In this document: piece after piece, positions 33,011-42,854 of the stretch | How the letters are laid out: the number at the start of each line of letters is the position of its first letter | Numbering within the stretch: the first letter of the stretch is position 1 | Origin: Okapia johnstoni | Lineage: Eukaryota > Chordata > Mammalia > Artiodactyla > Giraffidae | Length of the DNA stretch: 64,000 nt | NCBI GenBank assembly: GCA_024291935.2 | Contig: CM044311.1 | Span: 15,895,001-15,959,000 of the forward strand | Direction of reading: 5' to 3' | The notes under the pieces: model-generated | Seen by the model: only the letters and a program-made list of their open reading frames with translations | The model's database searches: none | What the model was told of the DNA's origin: nothing | Program-made: the position numbers and the translations under genes

Positions 33011-34021
33011 TCAGTTCAGTTCAGTTCAGTCGCTCAGTCGTGTGCGACTCTTTGCGACCCCATGAATTGCAGCACACCAGGCCTCTCTGTCCATCACCAA
33101 CTCCCGGAGTTTACCCAAACCCATGTCCATCGAGTTGGTGATGCCATCCAGCCATCTCATCCTCTATCGTCCCCTTTCCCTCCTGCCCCTAATCCTTCCC
33201 AGCATTAGGGTCTTTTCCAATGAGTCAGCTCTTTGCATCAGGTGGCCAAAGTATTAGAGTTTCAGCTTCAACATCAGTCCTTCCAATGAACACCCAGGAC
33301 TGATCTCCTTTAGGATGGACTGGTTGGATCTCCTTGCAGTCCAAGGGACTCTCAAGAGTCTTCTCCAACACCACAGTTCAAAAGCATCAATTCTTCAGTG
33401 CTCAGCTTTCTTCACCATCCAACTCTCACATCCATACATGACCACTGGAAAACCATAGTCCTGACTAGATGGACCTTTGTTGGCAAAGTAATGTCTCTGC
33501 TTTTAAATATGCTATCTAGGTTGGCCATAACCTTCCTTCCAAGGAGTAAGCATCTTTTAATTTCATGGCTGCAGTCACCCTCAGCAGTGATTTTGGAGCC
33601 CCCAGAAATAAAGTCTTACACTGTTTCCACTGTTTCCCCATCTATTTCCCATGAAGTGATGGGACCGGATGCCATGATCTTAGTTTTCTGAACGTTGAGC
33701 CTTAAGCCAACTTTTTCACTCTCTTCTTTCACTTTCATCAAGAGGCTCTTTAGTTCTTCACTTTCTGCCATAAGGGTGGTGTTGTCATCTGCATATCTGA
33801 GGTTATTGATATTTCTCCCAGCAATCTTGATTCCAGCTTGTGTTTCTTCCAGCCCAGCGTTTCTCATGATGTACTCTGCATAGAAGTTAAATAAGCAGGC
33901 TGACAATATACAGCCTTGACGTACTCCTTTTCCTATTTGGAACCAGTCTGTTGTTCCATGTCCAGTTCTACCTGTTGCTTCCTGACCTGCATACAGGTTT
34001 CTCAAGAGACAGGTCAGATGG
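33011..34021 (-). mobile_element. BovB LINE 3' kilobase, antisense
   Basis: Carries the RT motif-C region and the C-terminal part. The antisense frame 33616-34029 encodes RT-type sequence including TTDWFQIGKG and a catalytic YADD followed by an extra Asn (an in-frame AAC insertion relative to the 38.6-kb copy). Stops follow, so it is a pseudogene. 5' truncation lies just upstream of the 'gcatacaggtttctcaaga' segment. Confidence 0.95.
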
Positions 34022-34482
34022 TTTAGCACAGGAAAAAATATGAATCCCTGACAAGACCCACAAGGTCTGTAGTCACTGGGGGTTGAATCTCTCCATGAAG
34101 AGATTCATATGATGCTGCTTTTCCCTCCTAAATATCAAGGTGCTCCAACAAGCCCCCCAAAGTCTGTAGAAAATCAGACAAAAACTGCAGCAGGTTATGT
34201 CACTTTCTAACAGGGTAGACCTTCCATCATGCTTCTTGGGTTTACTAGCTTAGTATAAAGGTCTCTGCTATAGACCTAAATATTCCTTTTTTTACTCTTA
34301 TTTCACTCTTCTACATTCGTGTGCTTTCTGCTTCGGGTATATTTTAATAAATGGCATAGTATGAATTCAGATGAAAAATGTTTCATAGTTCTATATATCC
34401 TTAAAGTTTCAGAGAAAAAATATTTTGCTTACAGTCTGAGTTTCATTTCAATATAGACAGCATATAGACTACTGCAATCCAC
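34022..34482. other. No gene; small hairpin
   Basis: No repeat or ORF. An 8-bp inverted repeat gaatctct/agagattc lies at 34085-34106. Confidence 0.4.
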
Positions 34483-34669
34483 TTGAAAGTCCCTCAGTCA
34501 TGTCCAACTCTTTGCAATCCCATGGAATAGTCCATGGAATTCTCCAGGCCAGAATACTGGAGTGAGTAGCTGTTTCTTTCTCCAGGGGATCTTCCCAACC
34601 CAAGGGTCGAACCCAGGTCTCCTGCATTGCAGGCAGATTCTTTACCAGCTGAGCCACTAGGGAAGCCCC
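34483..34669 (-). mobile_element. Bov-tA SINE with internal deletion
   Basis: Antisense. About 30 bp of the body between 'aatcccatgg' and 'aatagtccatggaattctcc' is missing. The head ends 'gccactagggaagcccc'. Confidence 0.9.
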
Positions 34670-34707
34670 AAATGACGTTGGAATTGGGCAGAATACACAG
34701 TCTCAAG

Positions 34708-35008
34708 GGGCTTCCCAGGTGGGTCAGTGGTAAAGAATCTGCCTGCCAATGCAGGAGATACGGGTTTGATCCTTGATCCAGGAAGATCCCACATGCCTCA
34801 GAGCAGCTAAGCCTATGTGGCACAACTACTGAGTCTGTGTCCTAGAGCCCAGGAGCTGCAACTACTGAAGCCCAAATGCCTAGAGCTTGTGTTCCTCAGG
34901 CTCCCCTACACTGAGAAGCATAGGCCCTGCTCTCCACAACTGGAGAAAAGCCTGCACACAATGAAGACACAGCATAGCTAGCTAAAAAAAAAAAAAAAAA
35001 AAAAAAAG
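34708..35008 (+). mobile_element. CHR-type SINE with long poly-A
   Basis: Bov-tA-like head 'ggggcttcccaggtgggtca', CHR body ('cacaactactgag', 'ctagagcttgtg') and a poly-A of about 24 at 34985-35008. The long tail suggests a fairly young insertion, although the body is diverged. Confidence 0.88.
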
Positions 35009-35058
35009 GAGACAGTTATTCTCAGTCACGACTCGCTCTGATCTCCATATACACCTAT

Positions 35059-35245
35059 TCCAGTGATTCTCAAACTTTGGTTTATGATGTGATTGCTGGT
35101 GAGCCTGGTAACAATATAGATCCTGATCCCTGTTTTCCAATGTGTTAAATCAGAATCAATGTGGAAGGGGTGAGTTGTTTATATTTTTAACATGTTCTCA
35201 GTGATTTTGATGCACTCTGGCTTTTGAAACTTACGTCGTTAGAAT
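35059..35245 (+). mobile_element. MER5-type hAT DNA transposon fossil
   Basis: Starts 'cagtgattctcaaactttgg' and has 'aaatcagaatcaatgtgg' and 'ttctcagtgattttgatgca', as expected for MER5A-like non-autonomous hAT elements. Its right terminus is degraded. Confidence 0.7.
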
Positions 35246-35357
35246 AAGGTTAACTAAATTGGACAACCTGGGTCTTGAAGTTGATGGGACCCTAGCAGTT
35301 TGGCAAGGATGATTTAATTATTATTAGACTTAATTATTATTCAGCAAATACTGGATT

Positions 35358-36240
35358 CACAATATGGTGGAGTTAAAGGACGTGCGTTCATCTTCTCCTG
35401 CAAAAACTCCAAAATTACAACTTGCTGCTGAACAACTGTAAACTGAAGAATGTTGGATCCTAGGAGAGGCCCCTGCAAGATGGTAGGAGGGGCGACATCA
35501 CATTTAGAATCAGACCCAATACCCGCCAGAGACACTCAGAGGGCTCAAACAAACCTTGTGTGCACCAGGACCCAGAGACCCCAGAGAGACTGAGCTAGAA
35601 CTGTGTTTGAGTGTCTCCTGTGGAGGTGCAGGTCAGCAGTGGCCTGCTTCAGGGGCAGGGGCTCTGGGTACAGCAGACCAGGGTATGGCATAAGCCCTCT
35701 TGGAGGAGGTCGCCATTAACCCCATCATAGAGCCACCAGAAGTTATGCAGGACTGGGGAAACAGACTCTTGGAGGGCACAAACAAAACCCTGTGCTCATC
35801 AGGACCCAGGAGAAAGAAGCAGTGGCCCCACAAAAGACTGACCCAGACTTGCCTGTGAGTATCCAGGAGTCTCGGCAGAGGCGTGGGTTGGTGGTGGCTT
35901 GCTGCAGGGTTGGGGACACTGAGTACAGAAGTGCATGAAACCTTTTGAAGGAGGTTGCCATTATCTTCATTAACTCCAACCATATTTTGGCCTCAGGTCA
36001 AGCAACAGGGAGGGAACACAGCCCCACCCATCAACAGAAAATTGGATTAAAGATTTACTGAGAATGGCCCCGCCCATCAAAACAAGACCCAGTTTCCCCT
36101 CAGTCAGTCTCTCACATCAGGAAGCTTCCATAAGCTTCTTATCCTTATCCATCAGAGGGCAGACAGAATGAAAACCACAATCACAGAAAACTAACCAAAC
36201 TGATCACATGGACCACAGCCTTGTCTAACTCAATGAAACT
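35358..36240 (+). promoter_or_regulatory. BovB 5' region with two tandem monomers
   Basis: Upstream region of the near full-length BovB. It opens with 'ggacgtgcgttcatcttctc' and resembles the L1-type 5'UTR fragment at 9541-9927 ('ctcttggagggcacaaacaa' occurs in both). A segment starting 'gagggctcaaacaaacc' at about 35538 recurs as 'gagggcacaaacaaaac' at about 35772, giving two ~233-bp monomers with shared 'caccaggacccag'-type and 'ggaggt(c/t)gccatta' landmarks. Promoter function is inferred from position; no transcription data. Confidence 0.6.
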
Positions 36241-36258
36241 ATGAGCCATGCCGTGTAG
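36241..36258 (+). promoter_or_regulatory. Overlapping upstream ORF at BovB start
   Basis: ATG AGC CAT GCC GTG TAG (five codons) starts 7 bases before, and overlaps, the apparent BovB start ATG at 36248. Such an arrangement could limit initiation. Whether it matters in BovB is inference. Confidence 0.35.
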
Positions 36259-37499
36259 GGCTACACAAGATGAATGGGTCATGGTGGAGAGTTCTGATGA
36301 AACATGGCCCACTGGAGAAGAGAATGGCAAACCAGTTCAGTATTCTTGCCTTGAGAATCCCATGAACAGTATGGAAAAGCAAAAATGTAGGACACTGAAA
36401 GATGAACTCCCTAGGTCGGTAGGTACCCAATATGCTTCTGGAGAAGAGTGGAGAAATAATTCCAGAAAGAATGAAGAGACGGAGCCAGAGCAAAACCAAA
36501 ACCCATTTGTGGATGTTACAGATGTTGGAAGTAAACTCTCATGCTATAAAGAGCAATATTGCATAAGAACCTGGAATGTTAGGTCCATGAATCAAGGCAA
36601 ATTGGAAGTGGCCAAACAGGAGATGGCAAGAGTGAACATCGACATTGTAGGAATTAGCAAACTAAAATGGACTGGAATGTGTGAATTTAACTCAGATGAC
36701 CATTATATCTACTACTGTGGGCAAAAATCCCTTAGAAGAAATGGAGTAGCCCTTATAGTCAGCAAAAGAGTCCAAAATGCAAAACTTGGATGCAATCCCC
36801 AAAACAACAGAAAGATCTCTGTTTGTTTCCAAGGCAACCCATTCGATATCACAGTAATCTAAGTCTATGCCCCAACCAGTAATGCTGAAGAAGCTGAAGT
36901 TGAACGGGTCTATGAAGACCTACAAGAACTTCTAGAACTAATACCCAGAAAAGATGTCCTTTTCATTATAGAGGACTGAAATGCATAAGTAGGAACTCAA
37001 TAAATACCTGGAGTAATGGGCAAATTTGGCCTTGGAGTACAGAATGAAACAGGGCAAAGGCTAATAGAGTTTTGCCAAGAGAACACACTGGTCATAGCAA
37101 ACACCCTCTTCCAACAATACAAGAGAAGACTCTACACATAGACATCACCAGATGGTCAATACTGAAATCAGACTGATTATATTGTTTGCAGCCAAAGATG
37201 GAGAAGCTCTATACAGTCAGCAAAAAAGAAGACAGGGAGCAGACTGTGGGTCAGATCATGAACTCCTTATTGCCAAATTCAGACTGAAATTGAAGGAAGT
37301 AGGGAAAGCCACTAGACCATTCAGGTATGACCTAAATCAATTCCCTTACGATTATACAGTGGAAGTGAAAAATAGATTCAAGGGATTAAATCTGATAGAC
37401 AGAGTACCTGATGAACTATGGATGGAAGTTCGTGACATTGTACAAGAGACAGGGATAAAAACCATTCCCAAGAAAAAGAAATGCAAAAGGGCAAAATGA
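36248..37499 (+). pseudogene. BovB ORF, endonuclease part (broken)
   Basis: Apurinic-like endonuclease half of the LINE protein, which would nick target DNA. Open 36248-36862 (204 codons, ending at a CAA-to-TAA change), with TWNVRSMNQGKLE (the Asn-bearing first motif). The family's catalytic Glu position reads Lys (GISKLKWTG), which by itself should abolish nicking. Several stops follow at about 36979, 36990, 37003, 37140 and 37162, then a frameshift. The frame 37152-37499 keeps GADCGSDHELL, the Asp-His catalytic end of the endonuclease, and ends at a Trp-to-stop change. Confidence 0.85.
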
Positions 37500-37573
37500 T
37501 TGTCTGAGGAGGCCTTACAAATAGCTGAGAAAAGAGAAGCTAAAGGTAAAGGGGAAAGGAAATATATACCCAT

Positions 37574-37789
37574 TTGAATGCAAAGTTCCAAAGAATAACA
37601 AGGAGAGATAAGAAAGCCTTCCTCAGCGATCAGTTCAAAGAAATAGAGGAAAACCATAGAATGGGAAAGACTAGAGATCTCTTCAAGAAAATTAGAAATA
37701 CCAAGGGAGCATTTCATGCAAAGATGGGTTCGATAAAGGACAGAAATGTTATGGACCTAACAGAAGCAGAAGATATTAAGAAGAGGTGA
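37574..37789 (+). pseudogene. BovB ORF, inter-domain linker (broken)
   Basis: Seventy-one codons of basic linker between endonuclease and RT (for example MGKTRDLFKKIRNTKG). Bounded by a stop at 37499 and a Trp-to-stop (TGA) at 37787. Not functional alone. Confidence 0.8.
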
Positions 37790-37849
37790 CAACAATACAC
37801 AGAATAACTATACAAAAAAGATATTCATGACACGGATAACCATGATGGT

Positions 37850-38719
37850 GTGATCATTCACCTAGAGCCAGACATCCTGGAATGTGAAGTCAAGTGGGCC
37901 TTAGGAAGCATCGCTATGAACAAAGCTAGTGGAGGTGGTAGAATTCCAGCTGAGCTATTTCAAATCCTGAAAGATGATGCTGTGAAAGTGCTGCACTCAA
38001 TATGCCAGCAAATTTGGAAAACTCAGCAGTGGCCACAGGACTGGAAAAGGTCAGTGTTCATTCCAATCCCAAAGAAAGGCAATGCCAAAGAATGCTCAAA
38101 CTACCACACAATTGCACTCATCTCACATGCTAGTAAAGTAATGCTCACAATTCTCCAAGCCAGGCTTCAGCAGTACGTGAACCGTGAACTTCCAGATGTT
38201 CAAGCTGGTTTTAGAAAAGGCAGAGGAACCAAAGATCAAATTGCCAGCATCCACTGGATCATCAAAAAAGCAAGAGAGTTTCAGAAAAACATCTATTTCT
38301 GCTTTATTGACTATGCCAAAGCCTTTGACTGTGTGGATCACAATAAACTGTGGAAAATTCTGAAAGAGATGGGAATACCAGACCACCTGATCTACCTCTT
38401 GAGAAGCCTGTATGCAGGTCAGAAAGCAACAGTTAGAACTGGACATGGAACAACAGACTGGTTCCAAATAGGAAAAGGAGTACATTCAGGCTGTATATTG
38501 TCACCTTGCTTATTTAACTTATATGCAGAGTACATCATGCGAAATGCTGGGCTGGATGAAGCACAAAGTGGAATCAAGATTGCTGGGAGAAATATTGATA
38601 ATCTCAGATATGCAGATGACACCACCCTTGTGGCAGAAAGTGAAGAACTAAAGAGCCTCTTGATGAAAGTGAAAGAAGAGAGTGAAAAAGGTGGCTTAAA
38701 ACAACATTCAGAAAACTAA
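37850..38719 (+). pseudogene. BovB reverse transcriptase core, open for 289 codons
   Basis: Longest intact piece of the LINE protein. RT fingers/palm: KRSVFIPIPKKGNAKECSNY, then motif A FIDYAKAFDCVDH with its catalytic Asp, KGVHSGCILSPCLFNLYAEY (motif B region) and motif C LRYADDTTL with the Asp pair. The reading frame is lost after ESEKGGLK by a small deletion, and the C-terminal frame continues at 38747. The His in SNYHTIALIS and the Thr-Ile in VMLTILQ also occur in the 42.9-kb copy, so they are subfamily variants rather than lesions here. An antisense 120-codon frame is a shadow. Confidence 0.9.
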
Positions 38720-38746
38720 GATCATGGCATTTGGTCCCATCACTTC

Positions 38747-39007
38747 ATGGCAAATAGATGGGGAAACAATGGAAACAGTGAGAGAAGTTTATTTTTTTTG
38801 GTCTCCCAAATCACTGCAGATGGTAACTGCAGCCATGAAATTAAAAGATGCTTGCTCCTTGGAAGAAAAGCTATGACCAACTTAGACAATATATTAAAAA
38901 GCAGAGACATTACTTTGTCAACAAAGATCTGTCTAGTCAAAGCTATGGTTTTTCCAGTAGTCATATGTGATTATGAGATTTGGAGTATAAAGAGAGCTGA
39001 GCACTGA
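38747..39007 (+). pseudogene. BovB C-terminal part in shifted frame
   Basis: Contains ITADGNCSHEIKRCLLLGRK and SRDITLSTK, the conserved region after the RT of BovB. Frame differs from the RT core and ends at 39007. Confidence 0.8.
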
Positions 39008-39399
39008 CAAATTGATGCTTTTGAACTGTGGTGTTGGAGAAAACTCTTGAGAGTCCCTTGGACTGCAAGGAGATCCAACCAGTCAATCCTAAAGGAAATC
39101 AGGCCTGAATATTCTTTGAAAGGGCTGATGCTGAAGCTGAAGCTGCAATACATTGGCCACTTGATGCGAAGGTCTGATTCATTGGGTAAGATCCTGATAC
39201 TGGGAAAGATTGAAAGTGGGATGAGAAGAGGATGACAGAGGATGAGATGGTTGGATGGCATCACCGACTCAGTGGACATAAGTTTGAATAAGCTCCAGGA
39301 GTTGGTGGTGGTCAGGGAAGCCTGGGATGCTCCAGTCCATGGGGTTGCAAAGAGTTGGACATGACTGAGCAACTGAACTGGACTGAACTGAAATACCAC

Positions 39400-39790
39400 A
39401 TCCTCTGCGCAGGAAGAGGATTACAACCTTGTTCTGAAGTTGGGTGCAGTTATAATATTGATTTTGACCAATGGGAAGTGAGCTGATATGATTTACTTTC
39501 TGTCATACTTCAAGTAAGATTTTAACTTTATGTTGTTAGAGAGCTTTCTATCTTTTGGGTTCCTGCCCTCTGCCATGAGAAGAACTTATCCCAGGGACTT
39601 CTGGGTGCGTCAAAAGGAAGGATGTTGTACATCCTAGAATGAGGGGAAAAGATGCACAGCATGAAAAACAGTCACTGTAGTTGCCTCATAGACTAATATG
39701 TAAAAAATAACTTTTAGTTGTTGTAAACCAGTGAGATTTGGGGATTATCTCATACAGCATTATTGCAGCAAAAGCTGACCAATACTGCCA
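39400..39790 (+). mobile_element. MLT1-type MaLR LTR fossil
   Basis: 'gaccaatgggaagtgagctg', 'gccatgagaagaacttatcc' and the end 'accagtgagatttgggg', 'acagcattattgcagc' follow MLT1 order. Diverged. It begins right after the BovB 3' end. Confidence 0.7.
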
Positions 39791-39811
39791 TTAACTAAAC
39801 AAGGCAAATGA

Positions 39812-39919
39812 GGCGAGTACAGGCTCTAGGGCATGCAGGCTTCAGTAGTTCCAGCACGTGGGCTCAGTAGTTGCGGCTCCTGGGTTCTAGAACACAGGCT
39901 TAATAGTTGTGACTCATGT
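39812..39919 (-). mobile_element. CHR-type SINE, part 1 (antisense, split)
   Basis: 'gtacaggctctagggcatgc' to 'aatagttgtgactcatgt'. It resumes at 40285 beyond a BovB insertion. Confidence 0.85.
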
Positions 39920-40281
39920 GCTTTTGAACTGTGGTGTTGGAGAAGACTCTTGAGAGTCCCTTAGACTGCAAGGAGATCCAACCAGTCCATCCTAAAGGAC
40001 ATCAGTCCTGGGTGTTCATTGGAAGGACTGATGTTGAAGCTGAAGCTCCGATACTTTGGCCACCTGATGCGAAGAACTGACTCATTTGAAAAGACCCTGA
40101 TGCTGGGCAAGATTGAAGGCGGGAGGAGAAGGGGATGACAGAGGATGAGATGGTTGGATGGCATCACCAACTCAATGGACATGAGCTTAAGTAAAGTCTG
40201 GGAGCTGGTGATGGACAGGAAAGCCTGGTGTGCTGCAGTCTATGGGGTTGCAAAGAGTCAGACACGACTGAGTGACTGAAG
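39920..40281 (+). mobile_element. BovB LINE 3' end nested in CHR
   Basis: 'gcttttgaactgtggtgttg' to 'gactgagtgactgaa', 362 bp. It separates two consecutive halves of an antisense CHR SINE. The candidate flanks gtgactcatg/gtgagtgag are imperfect. Confidence 0.93.
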
Positions 40282-40284
40282 TGA

Positions 40285-40394
40285 GTGAGTGAGCGGGCTT
40301 AGTTGCTCCAAAGCATGTGGGATCTTCCCATATCTAGGATCAAACTCATGTCTCCTGTATTGGCAGGAGAATTCTTTACCACTGAGCCACCAGA
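40285..40394 (-). mobile_element. CHR-type SINE, part 2 (antisense)
   Basis: 'cgggcttagttgctcc' to 'ccactgagccaccag', the head-proximal half of the split CHR. Confidence 0.85.
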
Positions 40395-40967
40395 AGAGAG
40401 GCCTGGTAGAGACTGTTAATATCTTCACTTCATGGATGAAGAGCTGGGCTCACGCTGACCACACAGGTAGATGACACCTGTGGGAAGCTTGACTTCAGAA
40501 GCTGGTCTCTTGACCACTCTGTCATTGCCTCTAGAATAAGTTTTCAACACGTTACCCTTCTTTACTTAAAACAGCATGAATTCTCCTCCTAGAAAAAGCA
40601 AGTTACCTAATTCTCATCTGGAACAGAAATTTTTCAGACCTCAGCAGTAAAATGTGGGTACAACACATCCTTGAGAAAAGGACTATCTGTTGCAATATTT
40701 TTTTTTTAATCCCTCTCCTCTTCTAGTTTTGGTCTAGAATATTTCTTTTTCCACTTTCTAATTCCCTCATCAGAGAAACATAAATTATGGCTTTTCATTT
40801 CATTTTGACCCAGAAACCTGAAGGCAGATTATACAATTTCCACCAAAGCACTTCATTAGAATAAAAATCCAACAAAACAACACATTTTTATATGTTCCAT
40901 GAGTTCATGGCAATGAGATGCAACTTGCATAGGGTAAAGTTACAATTTAAAAATTGTGTAAAATAAT
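40395..40967. other. No gene or repeat recognised
   Basis: No ORF with a domain. A T-run lies at about 40699-40707. Confidence 0.4.
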
Positions 40968-41195
40968 AGCATCTATTTATTCAGGACCTACTCCCTACTC
41001 AGAGGCACTTTCCAGTTATTAGCTTTCCTTCTAATAATAAACCTGCAGAGAAATTATGATCAACTTCTTTTGTGGGCAAGAAGGTTGAATCTTAACAAAA
41101 TCACACCACTGTGTAACAGAACAACAGTGGAGACAGATTTTTATGATTTCAAATTCTGTTGTTTGGCCTCCACACCTCATTACTTCTCTTACTTT
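40968..41195 (+). mobile_element. MIR SINE
   Basis: 'gcatctatttattcaggacc', 'aaaatcacaccactgtgta' and 'ttctgttgtttggcctcca' follow the order of a diverged MIR. Old tRNA-derived SINE. Confidence 0.55.
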
Positions 41196-41999
41196 GAAGA
41201 AATAGCTTTTAAAAACTCTTAAATGACAGCATAAAAACTACTTTTCCCTATTTATTCTCATAATATTAAAATCTCTGAAATGGATTTAGCTCTCAATCTC
41301 TTTTCTACACAGCAAGCTCAATTGATTGAATGAGTACCAATAAATACTGTCTCTCCTCGGTACACATTATTATCAGATGAATGGTAAATAGGATTGAAAT
41401 ACAGCAAGAGATCTCTCATTTCTATTAAAAAACAAAACAAAACAAAACTGCTGTGCTTTTTCCTGTCCTTTTAATTTTTGTTCTAGCTTAGTCAAATCTA
41501 TTCTGCGTCCAGGGGACAAACTGTTCTCTGCTTCTCTTAATGATTAAGTGGAGGACAGATCCTTAACTATTTCCTCTAGTTGATCTTACGGTATAAAACA
41601 GTAGTTTGACCTACAAAATTGTTCCTAAATCTATTTACCTGTCACACTGACTTATTGTAAAAAGACAATATTCCAAGAAGAGAATCCTTTTATGTTTGCA
41701 TCTCAGATTCTCCAAAGACATATATTAGCAACCTCAACTCGTTTTTTTGGTATTAAGAGCGCAATAAAAATTGTTTGAACAAATGGTTACTTTAAAGAAT
41801 CTTGACATACTCTGAAGGGAATAGAGTAGAAAATGCATTTTGTAATTTTCTCACTAAAATCACATACTTCCTAAGATTAAAGAAAAGATAGATGGGAGGC
41901 AGAGTAAGAAGAAATTGACTGCCAGTCTGTTTCCATTCAAAGCTCAGATAAATGGAAACGATCTCAAAGATCCAGGGACACTGGGAAACAACATGGGTG
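41196..41999. other. No gene or repeat recognised
   Basis: AT-rich, with an (AAAAC)n patch at about 41427-41448. No coding signal. Confidence 0.4.
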
Positions 42000-42460
42000 T
42001 ATCCATTCTCCAGAAAACCAGGACCATTAGGATATGAATATATAAAGAAATTTATTAGAAGGAGTTGGATCATGTTATTATGGAAGCAATTCTAAACTCT
42101 GCAGGATGGGCTGACAGACTAGAGGCCCAGTAGAGTTCCATTCTGAGTTCAAAGGCAGTATGCAGTAGAATCAGAAAGAGCTGATGTTGTAGACAAAGTC
42201 CAAAGGCAGTCTGATGGAGAAATCCTTTCTTGTTGGAGTGGGGACGGGGCAGAATCAGTCTTTTGTTTTATTCAGGCTGCCGACTGATTGGATGAGGCTT
42301 GTCCACACTAAGAAGAGCAATCTGTTTTACTCAAAGTCCACGGACTTAATCTCATCTAAAACATGCTCACAGAAACATCTAGAATAATGTTTGGCTAAAT
42401 ATCTGGTCATCCTGTGGCTTAGTCAAGTAGCCTTATTAAGTTAACCATCTCAGTGGACAT
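42000..42460. mobile_element. Ancient LTR-type repeat
   Basis: 'agagctgatgttgtagacaa', 'ttttactcaaagtccacgg' and 'tggctaaatatctggtcatc' match an old dispersed mammalian repeat from memory. Orientation and subfamily not assigned. Confidence 0.4.
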
Positions 42461-42483
42461 AAAGAGGATCCAGTCCTTCTTTC

Positions 42484-42508
42484 TTACTGTCTCAGGTTGA
42501 GACAGTAA
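42484..42508. repeat. Perfect 11-bp inverted repeat
   Basis: Arms ttactgtctca and tgagacagtaa with a 3-base loop (ggt). Probably incidental, but unusually perfect. Confidence 0.9.
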
Positions 42509-42721
42509 ATTATTACTACTAAATTATTACCGTAGGAGATAACTTAAAAGTTGTTTGAGATGATTACTTACTCAGTGGGCAAGCATCTTTCAGTCTAAGG
42601 AAAATTTAGAATCAAGAATAGAAATATTTAATAAGACCAAATCTGCAGTAAGTATTTACTTGAGAATACTCAGTAACATTGGTATTAAAAGTATTTATAA
42701 TAGTTAAGAGAATTTGGTCTG

Positions 42722-42842
42722 TGTATCAGTTAGGATAGGTGTGATTACCCTATGGATGAATAATTCCCAAATCATAGAGACTTAGAAGTTTTCTCCTGCT
42801 CATGCTACATATTTCTCAAGTGTAGGTAGGAATATATGCTTT
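42722..42842. mobile_element. Ancient repeat, part 1 (split)
   Basis: 'tgtatcagttaggataggtg' to 'gctcatgctacatatttct' pairs with 44740-44990. Same family as 12085-12420. Confidence 0.4.
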
Positions 42843-42854
42843 TTAAAAATTTTG

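Larger units (their letters stand above)
35358..39393 (+). mobile_element. Near full-length BovB (RTE-clade) LINE
   Basis: About 4 kb: 5' region (35358-36240), broken EN-RT ORF (36248-39007) and 3' end ending 'gactgagcaactgaactgg' plus ACTGA repeats. BovB is an autonomous non-LTR retrotransposon, spread between vertebrate lineages by horizontal transfer, and the accepted driver of ruminant Bov-A/Bov-tA SINEs. A weak 'aaatac' match at 35345-35350 and about 39392 is the only candidate flanking duplication. It cannot be active because of stops and frameshifts. Confidence 0.93.

Noticed and set aside
35345..39398. 'aaatac' as the TSD of the full-length BovB
   Set aside because: Only six bases, and the 5' boundary of the element is uncertain. 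A chance match is likely.
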